Assembly (NCBI RefSeq): GCF_900101685.1
Contig: NZ_FMZZ01000011.1
Coordinates: forward strand, 55,855-119,854
Direction: 5' to 3'
Length of the DNA: 64,000 nt
Source of the DNA: Actinokineospora iranica
GTDB taxonomy: Bacteria; Actinomycetota; Actinomycetes; Mycobacteriales; Pseudonocardiaceae
How positions within the stretch are numbered: the stretch's first letter is position 1; each line of letters begins with the position of its first letter. Shown here piece after piece: positions 44,087 to 53,364 of this stretch. Below the pieces are notes generated by a model. The model was not told the origin of the DNA, ran no database searches, and saw only the letters and a list, made by a program, of their open reading frames with translations. The translations under genes were made by a program, and so were the position numbers.

Positions 44087-45732
44087 GCACGTCGGGGTCC
44101 TGGCTGCTGGCCGCACTTGCGCTGCTGCCGCTGGTCGGCGCGGCCGTCGTGGTCGCGCTGCGCGGCAACGACCGCACCGCCAAACTCGCCGCCCTCGGGT
44201 TCTCGGTGGTCGAGTTCGTGCTCGCGCTGGTCGCCTGGGCGAGCTTCGAGCCGGGCGGGGCGCGCCTGCAACAGGCGTTCTCGTTCGACTGGATTCCCGC
44301 GTTCGGGGTGCACATCTCCTTCGGCGTCGACGGCATCGCGCTGGTGATGATCGCGGTCATCGCGCTGCTGGTGCCGCTGGTGATCGGCGCGGGCTGGGCC
44401 GAGAAGCTGCCAGAGGGCCGCACCGCTGGCGGGTTCTTCGGGCTGATCCTGCTGGAGCAGGCGCTTACCGTCGGCGTGTTCGCCGCGACGGACGTGTTCC
44501 TGTTCTACGTGCTGTTCGAGATCATGCTGATCCCGATGTACTTCCTGATCGGCTCCTACGGCGGCGCGCGCAGGCAGTACGCGGCGGTCAAGTTCTTCCT
44601 GTACTCCTTCCTCGGCGGCCTGATCATGCTGGCCTCGGTCATCGGCTGCTACGTCATGGCGGGCGACGAGCTGGGGCAGGGCACCTTCGACTGGGCCACC
44701 CTGGTGCGGGTCGTGAGCGACGCGCCGCTGTCGACGCAGATCTGGCTGTTCCTCGGCTTCTTCATCGCCTTCGCGGTCAAGGCGCCGCTGGTGCCGCTGC
44801 ACACCTGGCTGCCGGATGCCACCGCGGAGGCGCCCATCGGCGTCGCGGTGCTGCTCGTGGGCATCCTGGACAAGGTCGGCACCTTCGGCTTCCTGCGCTA
44901 CCTGCTGCCGATGTTCCCCGCGGCCAGCGCCGAACTCGCCCCGCTGGTGCTCGTCCTCGCGGTCGCGGGCGTGGTCTACGGCTCGCTGCTGGCCACCGGG
45001 CAGACCGACATGAAGCGGTTCATCGCGTATGTCTCCATCGCCCACTTCGGCTTCATCGCGCTGGGCATCTTCGCGTTCAGCTCCCAGGCCATGACCGGCT
45101 CGGTCACCTACATGGTCAACCACAGCATCGCCACCGGGATGCTGATCCTGGTCGTGGGCATGGTGATCGCCCGCGGCGGCTCCACCCGCATCGCCGACTA
45201 CGGCGGCATGGCGAAGCTGACCCCGCTGCTGGCCGGGGTGCTGCTGATCGCGGGCCTGAGCACGCTGTCGCTGCCGGGCACCAACTCCTTCGTCAGCGAG
45301 TTCCTGGTGCTCATCGGCTCGTTCCCGAACGCGCCGGTCTTCACGGCCATCGCCACCGTCGGCATGGTCTTCGCCGCGCTCTACGTGCTGTGGCTCTACC
45401 AGCGGGTCATGCAGGGACCGCTGCGCGGCAGCGCCCTGGTCGACTCGTCGGGCGGCGGAGCAGGCGTGGACACCGCGCGCGGCGGCCCCGGCGCGGCCCG
45501 CGCGGCCGTGCTCGACCCCGAGGTCGGCGCGAAGAAGGGCATCTTCGACCTGAACGGCCGGGAGAAAGCGGTCCTCGCGCCGCTGCTCCTGCTGATCGTC
45601 GGCCTGGGCGTGTACCCGAAGCCCGTCCTCGACACCGTGGCGCCCACCGTGGACGCCACGATGTGCGAGGCGCGCCTGGTCGACCCGGTCCAGCCGGTCC
45701 AGTCCGCAGAGAGGCAACTGCAGTGTCCGTGA
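44083..45732 (+). CDS. nuoM: NADH-quinone oxidoreductase subunit M
   Basis: 549-residue antiporter-like subunit with about 14 membrane helices. The key motifs are FYVLFEIMLIPMYFLIG with its essential Glu, FAVKAPLVPLHTWLPDATAE and VSIAHFGFIALG. There is a hydrophilic insert near residues 450-480. Overlaps nuoL by four bases and nuoN by ten. Confidence 0.95.
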   Translation: MSTSGSWLLAALALLPLVGAAVVVALRGNDRTAKLAALGFSVVEFVLALVAWASFEPGGARLQQAFSFDWIPAFGVHISFGVDGIALVMIAVIALLVPLVIGAGWAEKLPEGRTAGGFFGLILLEQALTVGVFAATDVFLFYVLFEIMLIPMYFLIGSYGGARRQYAAVKFFLYSFLGGLIMLASVIGCYVMAGDELGQGTFDWATLVRVVSDAPLSTQIWLFLGFFIAFAVKAPLVPLHTWLPDATAEAPIGVAVLLVGILDKVGTFGFLRYLLPMFPAASAELAPLVLVLAVAGVVYGSLLATGQTDMKRFIAYVSIAHFGFIALGIFAFSSQAMTGSVTYMVNHSIATGMLILVVGMVIARGGSTRIADYGGMAKLTPLLAGVLLIAGLSTLSLPGTNSFVSEFLVLIGSFPNAPVFTAIATVGMVFAALYVLWLYQRVMQGPLRGSALVDSSGGGAGVDTARGGPGAARAAVLDPEVGAKKGIFDLNGREKAVLAPLLLLIVGLGVYPKPVLDTVAPTVDATMCEARLVDPVQPVQSAERQLQCP

Positions 45733-47309
45733 TCTCCTCGGTACTCCTCCTCGCCCAGGAGCCGCCCGCGCCGCCCAAGGTGGAGGCTCCGCCCCTGGAC
45801 GCTGTCTGGCCCATCCTGATCGTGCTCGGCGCCGCCTGCGTGGGTGTGCTGTTCGAGGCGTTCCTGCCGCGGCACCAGCGCTGGCCGTTCCAGGTGGTGC
45901 TCACCCTGCTCGCCCTGGCGGGTGCGGGTGTGCTGCTCGCGACCTACATCAGCGACGCGCCCGCCGCGGGCGAGCTGGCCATGTACGGCACGCTCGCGGT
46001 CGACCGGCCCGCGCTGTTCCTGTGGGGCACGCTGCTGGCGCTGTCGCTCGGCGCGGTGCTGATGATCGCCGACCGGTCCGTCGAGCCGGGCGGCGCGTTC
46101 GTCGCCAGCGCCGCGATCCGGCCCGGCACCGTGCAGGACCGCGCGCAGGTCGCCGCCACCGGGATGCAGACCGAGGTCTTCCCGCTGACGCTGTTCGCGC
46201 TCGGCGGCATGATGATCTTCTGCGCGGCCAACGACCTGCTCACCATGTTCATCGCGCTGGAAGTGCTGTCGCTGCCGCTGTACCTGATGTGCGGCCTGGC
46301 CCGCCGTCGCCGCCTGCTCTCCCAAGAGGCCGCGGTCAAGTACTTCCTGCTCGGGGCGTTCGCCTCGGCGTTCTTCCTCTACGGCATCGCCCTGCTCTAC
46401 GGCTACTCCGGCTCGGTCCAGCTCGCCGACATCGCCGCGTCGGCCGGGGGCAGCGACCGCTCCGACACGCTGCTGTTCGCGGGCATGGGCCTGCTCGTCG
46501 TGGGCCTGCTGTTCAAGGCGTCCGTCGGCCCGTTCCACACCTGGACCCCCGACGTCTACCAGGGCGCGCCGACCCCGGTCACCGCGTTCATGGCCGCCTG
46601 CACCAAGGTCGCCGCGTTCGGCGGCATCCTGCGCGTGCTCCAGGTCGCCTTCGAGTCGACCAACTGGGAATGGCGCGGCGTGCTGTGGGGCGTCGCCATC
46701 GTGTCCATGGTCATCGGCGCGATCCTCGGCCTCACCCAGACCGACGTGAAGCGCATGATCGCCTACTCGTCGGTGGCGCACGCGGGCTTCCTGCTCGTCG
46801 GGTCGATCGCGCTCACCGACAAGGGCCTGTCCGGCACGCTGTTCTACCTGCTCGCCTACGGCTTCACCACACTGGCCACGTTCGGCGTGATCAGCCTGGT
46901 CCGCGACTCCTCCGGCGAGGCCACGCACCTGTCGCAGTGGGCGGGCCTGGCGAAGCGGTCGCCGCTGGTGGCCGGGGTGTTCACCTTCCTGCTGCTCGCC
47001 CTCGCGGGCATCCCGCTGACCAGCGGGTTCGTCGGGAAGTTCGTGGTGTTCGAGGCCGCGATCGCCGACGGCATGGCCCCGCTGGTGGTGGTCGCGCTGG
47101 TCGCCTCCGCGGTCGCGGCGTTCTTCTACCTGCGGGTGATCGTGCTGATGTACTTCAGCGAGCCCGCCGCGGAAGGCCCGACGGTGACCGTGCCCGGCGC
47201 GTTCACCACCGCGGCCATCACTCTCGGCGTGCTGGTGACCCTGCTGCTGGGCATCGCGCCCGCGTTCGCGCTCGACTGGGCCGCAGGCGGAGTGTTCGCC
47301 ATCCGATAG
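45723..47309 (+). CDS. nuoN: NADH-quinone oxidoreductase subunit N
   Basis: 528-residue antiporter-like subunit ending the operon. It has FIALEVLSLPLYLMCGLARR, KASVGPFHTWTPDVYQGAPT and YSSVAHAGFLLVGSIAL. GTG at 45723 follows GAGAGG; GTG at 45729 is two codons shorter. A perfect 19-base-pair hairpin follows 33 bases after the stop. Confidence 0.95.
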   Translation: MSVISSVLLLAQEPPAPPKVEAPPLDAVWPILIVLGAACVGVLFEAFLPRHQRWPFQVVLTLLALAGAGVLLATYISDAPAAGELAMYGTLAVDRPALFLWGTLLALSLGAVLMIADRSVEPGGAFVASAAIRPGTVQDRAQVAATGMQTEVFPLTLFALGGMMIFCAANDLLTMFIALEVLSLPLYLMCGLARRRRLLSQEAAVKYFLLGAFASAFFLYGIALLYGYSGSVQLADIAASAGGSDRSDTLLFAGMGLLVVGLLFKASVGPFHTWTPDVYQGAPTPVTAFMAACTKVAAFGGILRVLQVAFESTNWEWRGVLWGVAIVSMVIGAILGLTQTDVKRMIAYSSVAHAGFLLVGSIALTDKGLSGTLFYLLAYGFTTLATFGVISLVRDSSGEATHLSQWAGLAKRSPLVAGVFTFLLLALAGIPLTSGFVGKFVVFEAAIADGMAPLVVVALVASAVAAFFYLRVIVLMYFSEPAAEGPTVTVPGAFTTAAITLGVLVTLLLGIAPAFALDWAAGGVFAIR

Positions 47310-47342
47310 TCCGCCATTCAGTAGTGCACCGCGCACAGTCCG

Positions 47343-47388
47343 TATACCGAAGGCCACTTCCCATCCGGAGGAAGTGGCCTTCGGTATA
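47343..47388. terminator. Strong hairpin at the end of the nuo operon
   Basis: TATACCGAAGGCCACTTCC pairs perfectly with GGAAGTGGCCTTCGGTATA over 19 base pairs with an eight-base loop. There is no T run after it, as is usual for actinobacterial terminators. It separates nuoN from the polyprenyl synthase gene. Confidence 0.85.
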
Positions 47389-47463
47389 TCCGGGGCACCC
47401 GCTTGTGGTTGGGCAAGTAGGCTCGATAGTCAAGAGCCACAGCTGACCAGGAGTGCCGCTGAC

Positions 47464-48480
47464 GTGACTGCCACCGAGAACACCGGCGTTCCCGAGCTGC
47501 CCGCGTTCCTGGGGCTCGACGCCGCCGACCCGGACCTGCTCCAGGCGGTCGGCGACGGGCTCACCCGGGTCGAGGACCTGTTGCGCAGCGTCGTGCACAG
47601 CGACGTCGACTTCGTCGACCAGGCCGCGCTGCACCTGGTCAAGGCCGGTGGCAAACGCTTCCGCCCGCTGTTCGCGCTGCTCGCCGCGCAGTTCAACACC
47701 GGCAGCACCGACGAGGTCGTCACCTCGGCCGCCGCCGTGGAACTGGTGCACCTGGCCACGCTCTACCACGACGACGTCATGGACGAGGCCACCATGCGCC
47801 GCGGCGACGCGAGCGCCAACGCCCGCTGGGACAACTCGGTCGCCATCCTCACCGGCGACTTCCTCTTCGCGCACGCCTCCATGCTCGTCGCCGACCTCGG
47901 CGCGCTGCCCACCCGGCTCATCGCGGAGACCATGCGCGAACTGGTCACCGGGCAGATGCGCGAGACCGTCGGCCCCGGCGACGACGACCCCATCGCGCAC
48001 TACCTGTCGGTCATCGACCAGAAAACCGGCTCCCTGATCGCCACCGCGGGCCGCTACGGCGGCATGTTCTCCGGCGCGTCACCGGAGGAAATCGCGGCGC
48101 TGGTCCGGTTCGGCGAGATCATCGGCGCGGCCTTCCAGATCTCCGACGACGTCATCGACATCGCCTCACCGGCCGCGGAGTCCGGCAAGACCCCCGGCAC
48201 CGACCTGCGCGAGGGCGTGCGCACCCTGCCCATGCTCTACGCCCTGGCCGACGACGCCGATCCCCGGTTGACGGAATTGCTCGCGGGCCCCATCTCCGAC
48301 GACGCCGACATTGAGGACGCGCTCACTTTGCTGCGCAAGTCCCCCGGCCTCGACCGCGCCCGCCAAACGCTGGACGAATACGCCGACCGCGCCTACGCGG
48401 CGCTGGCCACCCTCCCGGCCTGCGCCGCGCGCGAGGCCTTAGAACTTTTGACACGTTATGTAGTCGCCCGAACCCGATGA
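47464..48480 (+). CDS. grcC: Polyprenyl diphosphate synthase
   Basis: 338-residue trans-isoprenyl diphosphate synthase that lengthens a prenyl chain with isopentenyl diphosphate. Both aspartate-rich motifs are present: DDVMD (103-107) in LYHDDVMDEATMRRG and DDVID (228-232) in FQISDDVIDIA. KAGGKRFRPLF is the substrate-binding start. Small or bulky residues five positions before the first motif set chain length; HLAT here is compatible with a long chain. The context suggests the menaquinone tail. The start is GTG at 47464. Confidence 0.92.
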   Translation: MTATENTGVPELPAFLGLDAADPDLLQAVGDGLTRVEDLLRSVVHSDVDFVDQAALHLVKAGGKRFRPLFALLAAQFNTGSTDEVVTSAAAVELVHLATLYHDDVMDEATMRRGDASANARWDNSVAILTGDFLFAHASMLVADLGALPTRLIAETMRELVTGQMRETVGPGDDDPIAHYLSVIDQKTGSLIATAGRYGGMFSGASPEEIAALVRFGEIIGAAFQISDDVIDIASPAAESGKTPGTDLREGVRTLPMLYALADDADPRLTELLAGPISDDADIEDALTLLRKSPGLDRARQTLDEYADRAYAALATLPACAAREALELLTRYVVARTR

Positions 48481-48634
48481 GGCACGATCACGGCAATATC
48501 TCGACCGGTAAATGTGACGTACCGATGAATTGCGCGGCACGCTGCCAGTGCCCGCTGCCGCCGCAGTAACCTCCCCTAGGCTTGGACAACCGGGTGCCGC
48601 GTCGAGGGGCGCGGACTGGAGGGAGACGTCGGCG

Positions 48635-51600
48635 ATGCCGTTCTTCGGGCAGGTGTGGGTGTGGAGCCTCGCCGGTTTCCTGGTCGGTGCCCTGCTCTGC
48701 TGGGTGCTGATCGCCTACCCCGCCCGCAAGCGCGTAGCCGCCCTGGAGCGCCAACTCGCCGCGACCCGCAGGCGGCCTCTCCCTGAGGACGACTACGACG
48801 ACTACCCGGAGCGCGGCCACAGCCGCACCCTCGTCGCAGACTCCCGTGACTCTGACGAGCACGACGACTACGCCGACGACGACCACGCCGACGACGACCA
48901 CGCTGACTACCGCCGCGACTACGCCGACGACGAGCACGACGACGAGCACGCCGACGAGCGCGCCGACTACGCCGACGATGACCGGCACGCCGACGATGAG
49001 CCGGACGACGAGGCGGCCCAGCGCGGCTCCCTGGTCCTGACCAGCCAGGACAAGCCCCCGACCGAAGCGGCAGAGGCCACCCGGTACATCCCCACCGCGA
49101 GGCCGGAGCGGGACTCCGACCGCCCCTGGCAGTCCGACGAACACCTCGTGGACGACCTCACCGACGAGGACGACCCCGACACCGCCCACGAGATCACCCC
49201 CCGCGCCCCCTACGACGACGGCCACGGCACGGTCTTCACCCAACGCACCACCCCCATCCCCGCCGAATTGATCCGCCGCATCGACGCGGAGGGCAAACCC
49301 GCCCGCGAAGACGCCCTGATCGACGACCTCGACGACGACCTGGACGAGGTCCTGTCGGAGGACCTCCCCGACCTGGCCGATGACAAGGGCTACGAGGGCT
49401 CCCGCTCCGGCGTGGTCTCCGACATCGGCGCCCTGGACACCTCCCCCCGCTTCCTCCACGCCGTCCTCAACGACGACGCCCCCGAGGACCACCCCACCGC
49501 CGCCGAGACCACCCAGTCGCCCGCAGCCGAAGCCACCCAGCAGGCCACCACCCCCGGCGACCAGCCCACCGCGTACACCACGCCAAGCCCCCAGGGCGAC
49601 GAGCCAACGGCTTACGGCGTTTCGCCAGGCGCGAGCGGCGACCAGACCGCCGCTCACGACGCTTCGCCAAGCCCCCACGGGGACAAGTCCGCCGCGTACA
49701 GCGCTTCGTCGGGCCAGCAGGGCGACAAGTCCGCGGCTTACGGTGCTTCGCCAGACCCGCACGGTGATAACTCCGCCGCGTACAGCGCTTCAGGCGCGCA
49801 GGGCGACGCTCCGCCCAGCCCACACGGTGATCGGGTCGCCGCGTACGGTGCTTCGCCAAGCGCCCACGCTGATCAGTCCGCTGAACCAGCTGCCGCCTCC
49901 GGTGCTCCCGCCACCACTCGCGCCGACCGGCCCACGGTCTATGCCGCCCGGCCCGCCCACGGCGAACAGCCCGCCGCCTACTCCGCCGCACTCGCGGCCA
50001 ACGCCGCCGGTCCGCCGCCCCAGCCCACCAAAGCGAGCAGCGTCCCGGCAGGCACCGACCCCTCGCCCCGCGCCACCCGCGGTGAGCATTCCGCTGCCCA
50101 GCAGACCACCCCCGCCGACGAGACCGCCGCTTTCGGCGGCCACCTCGAGCAGCCCGCCGCCGAAGCGCCCACCGCTCACGGCGAGCAGACCGCCACCTTC
50201 GCTTCCGCACCCAGCGCGCGCGCCGAGCAGACCGCCGTCTTCGGCACACCCGCCGCCACCAACGATCAGCCGACCACCTTCGGCCGTTCGGCCAGCCACC
50301 GCGAGCCAGGCACTGATGCTTCTGCCGCTCGCGGCGAGCAGACCGCCACCTTCGGCCGGTCGGCCAGTCATTTGGATCAGTCAGGCACAGACGCATCTGC
50401 CGCTCGCGGCGAGCAGACCGCCACCTTCGGCCGGTCGGCCAGTCACTTCGATCAGTCCGGCTCCGACGCCGCCACCGCCCCCGGCGATCAGCCGACCACG
50501 TTCGGCCGGTCGGCCAGCCGCGTCGACCAGCCCGGCACTGACGCTCCTGCCGCTCGCGGCGAGCAGCCGATCACGTTCGGTCGTTCGGCCAGCCACCCCG
50601 GGCAGCCAGGCACTGACGCTCCTGCCGCTCGCGGTGAGCAGACCGCCACCTTTGGCCGTTCGGAGCAGTCCAGCCCCGGCGAGCAGCCGACCACCTTCGG
50701 CCGGTCGGCCAATCACTTGGAGCAGTCCGACGCCGTTGCCGCCCGCGGCGAGCAGCCTGCCGCTTTCGGCTCGCCGTCCGCCACGCGCGCCGATCAGCCC
50801 CCCGCCTTCGGCGGTCGTTCGGCAGGCCACCTGGAGCAGCCCCCCGCCGAGGCGCCTGCCGCTCCCGGCGACCAGACCGCCGCCTTCGGCGGCTCGTCGA
50901 CCGGGCAGCCCGAGCGGGCCGCCACCACCCCCACGGCGTCCGCGCGCAGCCTGCTGTCCAAAGCCTTCGGCTCGTCAGCCCGTGCCGAGCGGGCGGGCTC
51001 GTCCGCCGCGCGCGGTGAGCAGTCGAATGCCTTCAGCGGCTCGGCCACCGGCTACCTCGACCAGCCGACCTCATCCGCCACCCGCGCCGAGCCCGCGAGC
51101 TTCGGCACCCCGTCCGCGGCGCGCTTCGGCCACTCGCCCGCGCCGACCAAGATGGTTCGGCCGGTGCCCGCTGAGCCCGAGCGCGCCCAGGCCGCCCCGC
51201 CGTTGCCGGTGCGGCAGCCCCGCGCGTTCCAGCCGGAGGAGCCCAACGGGCAGGCGACGGACCGGCCCGCCAACGTGCTGCCCAAGCGCGTTCCGTCCAA
51301 GCCGCAGAACCGGTTCCCGTTCGGCACGCAGGCCGCGGAGACCCCCGCCGCCTCGCCGCAGCAGTCCCCGGCGGCCGAGCCGTTTTCGGACGAGCCGGTG
51401 CGCGAGCGGTCCCTGTTCGAGCCGATCGTCGCCGCGGACGAGGCGCCCGCGCCGAAGGCCGCTCCGCTGCCCCCGCAGCGGCCGCGGGGAGCGCGCACGC
51501 TCCAGTCGGCTCCCGCGGGCGCCGACCCGTTCGTCCCGCCCGGCCCGTTCGGGCCCGGTTCGGCGATGCCGCTGCCCGGGGGCCGGTCGCCGTCGAGCGA

Positions 51601-51736
51601 GTACACGATCAAGGCGAGTGTCACGGCGCTGCGCTACTGCTCCCCGGAGTCCCCGAAGTTCGACCGCACGATCGCCGAGGTGTGGTTCCGGTCGGTCGCC
51701 GATGCCGAACGAGTGGGCTTCCGGCCGCTGGCCTGA
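48635..51736 (+). CDS. 1033-residue membrane-anchored repeat protein with a C-terminal sunset-like domain
   Basis: The N-terminus has one membrane segment (VWVWSLAGFLVGALLCWVLI, residues 8-27), then a basic helix. Residues about 70-130 are very rich in Asp, His and Glu (DDYADDDHADDDHADY). Two repeat zones follow: 14- to 18-residue units around GDKSAAYSAS and PSPHGD (DNA about 49555-49890), then about 25-residue units around RGEQTATFGRSASHLDQ (about 50170-50760, TFGRS seven times). The end, SSEYTIKASVTALRYCSPES onward to AEVWFRSVADAERVGFRP, resembles the sunset domain of ArfC-like proteins. ATG at 48635 has GGAGGGAGACG before it. Function unknown. Confidence 0.8.
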   Translation: MPFFGQVWVWSLAGFLVGALLCWVLIAYPARKRVAALERQLAATRRRPLPEDDYDDYPERGHSRTLVADSRDSDEHDDYADDDHADDDHADYRRDYADDEHDDEHADERADYADDDRHADDEPDDEAAQRGSLVLTSQDKPPTEAAEATRYIPTARPERDSDRPWQSDEHLVDDLTDEDDPDTAHEITPRAPYDDGHGTVFTQRTTPIPAELIRRIDAEGKPAREDALIDDLDDDLDEVLSEDLPDLADDKGYEGSRSGVVSDIGALDTSPRFLHAVLNDDAPEDHPTAAETTQSPAAEATQQATTPGDQPTAYTTPSPQGDEPTAYGVSPGASGDQTAAHDASPSPHGDKSAAYSASSGQQGDKSAAYGASPDPHGDNSAAYSASGAQGDAPPSPHGDRVAAYGASPSAHADQSAEPAAASGAPATTRADRPTVYAARPAHGEQPAAYSAALAANAAGPPPQPTKASSVPAGTDPSPRATRGEHSAAQQTTPADETAAFGGHLEQPAAEAPTAHGEQTATFASAPSARAEQTAVFGTPAATNDQPTTFGRSASHREPGTDASAARGEQTATFGRSASHLDQSGTDASAARGEQTATFGRSASHFDQSGSDAATAPGDQPTTFGRSASRVDQPGTDAPAARGEQPITFGRSASHPGQPGTDAPAARGEQTATFGRSEQSSPGEQPTTFGRSANHLEQSDAVAARGEQPAAFGSPSATRADQPPAFGGRSAGHLEQPPAEAPAAPGDQTAAFGGSSTGQPERAATTPTASARSLLSKAFGSSARAERAGSSAARGEQSNAFSGSATGYLDQPTSSATRAEPASFGTPSAARFGHSPAPTKMVRPVPAEPERAQAAPPLPVRQPRAFQPEEPNGQATDRPANVLPKRVPSKPQNRFPFGTQAAETPAASPQQSPAAEPFSDEPVRERSLFEPIVAADEAPAPKAAPLPPQRPRGARTLQSAPAGADPFVPPGPFGPGSAMPLPGGRSPSSEYTIKASVTALRYCSPESPKFDRTIAEVWFRSVADAERVGFRPLA
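49555..50760 (+). repeat. In-frame coding repeats of the large membrane-anchored protein
   Basis: Two families of direct repeats in frame. The early one has a period of roughly 42-54 bases (GCGACAAGTCCGC-type core). The later one has a period near 75 bases with the core ACCTTCGGCCGGTCGGCCAG, repeated with small changes. Synonymous and non-synonymous differences are mixed, as in slippage-prone arrays. Confidence 0.75.
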
Positions 51737-51818
51737 GTGGCGACTGGCAGTGGCGCGGCCAGGGTGGTAGAAGACTGTCGGGCCACCGCCGGGGCGGTCC
51801 ACGAGGAGGCCTAGCCCG

Positions 51819-52214
51819 TTGCGTCGACCAGTTCTGTGGTGTCTGTTGTCGTTCCTCCTCGGCGCCTATGCCGCGTGGCGCTATCTCGCCGCCACCCGGC
51901 CCGCCGAGCCCGCCACAGCGCCCGCCGCCCCCATCGCCCCGTGGCCGGACGACGCCCCCACCGGCGAGATCCCCGTCGTCCCCGAGGAACGCGAGGTCAC
52001 CCGGGTCTTCGGCACCCTGGACGACGCTCTCTCCGCCGACGCGGCCCCCGCGGGCCCGGACGGCGCGGCCCCGTCCGACGAGTACACCGTCAAGGGCTCC
52101 CAGGGCCGCTTCCACACCACCGAGTCCCCGGACTACCCGACTGTCCGGGCAACGGTCTGGTTCAAGACCACCGCCGACGCCGAACGCGCCGGTTTCACCC
52201 CCTGGCACGGCTGA
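51819..52214 (+). CDS. Short membrane-anchored protein sharing the C-terminal domain of its neighbour
   Basis: 131 residues from a TTG start with GAGGAGG nine bases upstream. One membrane helix (LWCLLSFLLGAYAAWRYL), a Pro/Ala/Glu-rich linker, then DEYTVKGSQGRFHTTESPDY leading to ATVWFKTTADAERAGFTPW. This end aligns with the last 50 residues of the 1033-residue protein just upstream: an SEYT/DEYT start, an SPxYP or SPKF turn, then VWF and AERxGF. The pair therefore looks like long and minimal versions of one design. Function unknown. Confidence 0.75.
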   Translation: MRRPVLWCLLSFLLGAYAAWRYLAATRPAEPATAPAAPIAPWPDDAPTGEIPVVPEEREVTRVFGTLDDALSADAAPAGPDGAAPSDEYTVKGSQGRFHTTESPDYPTVRATVWFKTTADAERAGFTPWHG

Positions 52215-52230
52215 CGGCCCGGTGGACGAC

Positions 52231-52265
52231 GAGGCCCCCGATCCGGCGACCGGATCGGGGGCCTC
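52231..52265. terminator. Bidirectional terminator hairpin
   Basis: GAGGCCCCCGATCCGG and CCGGATCGGGGGCCTC form a perfect 16-base-pair stem with a CGA loop. It lies between two converging genes, 16 bases after one stop codon and 22 bases from the korB stop, so it can serve both. Confidence 0.85.
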
Positions 52266-52287
52266 GCGCGTTGTCGGGCTGATCAGC

Positions 52288-53364
52288 TCACACGACGGTC
52301 CAGGTGTCCTTGCCGCGCAGCAGGGACTGGAGGTCGGCGGGCTTGCTCGCCTTGGCGTCCTCGACCTGGGCGCGGGCGAGGTCGTCGTAGGTGGGGCGCT
52401 GGACCGAGCGGAACACGCCGGTCACGGTGTGGCTGAGGTCCTGGGCGGACAGCCGCGACAGCGCGAACGCGTACGACGGGTCGGGGGTGTGCGCGTCGTG
52501 CACGACGATCGCGTCTTCGCCGACCTCGCTGACCTTCGCCACGTCGAGCGACCCGAACCCGGACCGGATCACACCGAACTCGCCTGCTCCGTCGTCACCC
52601 TTGCCGAAGCGGATCGGCTTGCCGTGCTCCAGGTTGACCAGGCGCTGGGCGGCCTCGTCCGGCTCCTTGAGCACGTCGAACGCGCCGTCGTTGAAGATCG
52701 GGCAGTTCTGGTAGATCTCGACCAGGGCGGAGCCGCGGTGCTCCGCGGCCTGGCGCAGGACCTCGGTGAGGCCCTTGCGGTCGCTGTCGAGCGCGCGGCC
52801 GACGAACGTGGCCTCCGCGCCCAGCGCCAGCGACACCGGGTTGAACGGGTGGTCCAGCGAGCCCATCGGGGTCGACTTGGTGACCTTCCCGGTCTCCGAG
52901 GTCGGCGAGTACTGCCCCTTGGTCAGCCCGTAGATCCGGTTGTTGAACAGCAGGATCTTCAGGTTCACGTTGCGGCGCAGCGTGTGGATCAGGTGGTTGC
53001 CGCCGATGGAGAGCGCGTCGCCGTCGCCGGTGACGACCCAGACCGACAGGTCAGGGCGGGCGGTGGCCAGGCCGGTCGCGATCGCCGGGGCGCGCCCGTG
53101 GATCGAGTGCATCCCGTAGGTGTTCATGTAGTACGGGAAGCGCGACGAGCAGCCGATGCCGGAGACGAAGACGATGTTCTCCCGCTTGAGGCCAAGCGAG
53201 GGCAGGAACGACTGCACCGCGTTGAGCACCACGTAGTCGCCGCAGCCGGGGCACCAGCGGACTTCCTGGTCGGACTTGTAGTCCTTGGCCTTCTGCGGCT
53301 CGTCGGCAGTCGGCACGCCCGCGAGGCCGCTGAGGCCAGGCAAGCCCAAGTCGATCGCGGTCAT
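52288..53364 (-). CDS. korB: 2-oxoacid:ferredoxin oxidoreductase beta subunit (KorB)
   Basis: 358 residues. Thiamine-diphosphate subunit: RWCPGCGDYVVL supplies Fe-S/cofactor cysteines, and GIGCSSRFPYY, GRAPAIATGLA and VTGDGDALSIGGNHLIHTLR form the ThDP and Mg site. With KorA it oxidises 2-oxoglutarate (or another 2-oxoacid) and CoA to the acyl-CoA and reduces ferredoxin. It overlaps korA by four bases. In mycobacteria KorAB is CoA-dependent 2-oxoglutarate ferredoxin oxidoreductase. The substrate here is inferred. Confidence 0.93.
   Translation of the reverse strand: MTAIDLGLPGLSGLAGVPTADEPQKAKDYKSDQEVRWCPGCGDYVVLNAVQSFLPSLGLKRENIVFVSGIGCSSRFPYYMNTYGMHSIHGRAPAIATGLATARPDLSVWVVTGDGDALSIGGNHLIHTLRRNVNLKILLFNNRIYGLTKGQYSPTSETGKVTKSTPMGSLDHPFNPVSLALGAEATFVGRALDSDRKGLTEVLRQAAEHRGSALVEIYQNCPIFNDGAFDVLKEPDEAAQRLVNLEHGKPIRFGKGDDGAGEFGVIRSGFGSLDVAKVSEVGEDAIVVHDAHTPDPSYAFALSRLSAQDLSHTVTGVFRSVQRPTYDDLARAQVEDAKASKPADLQSLLRGKDTWTVV

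Noticed and set aside
48488-49762. A 424-codon Gly/Val-rich minus-strand frame opposite the repeat protein
   Set aside because: Low-complexity mirror of the Asp/Ala-rich sense codons with no ribosome binding site. The sense strand has the start, the membrane helix and the domain match.
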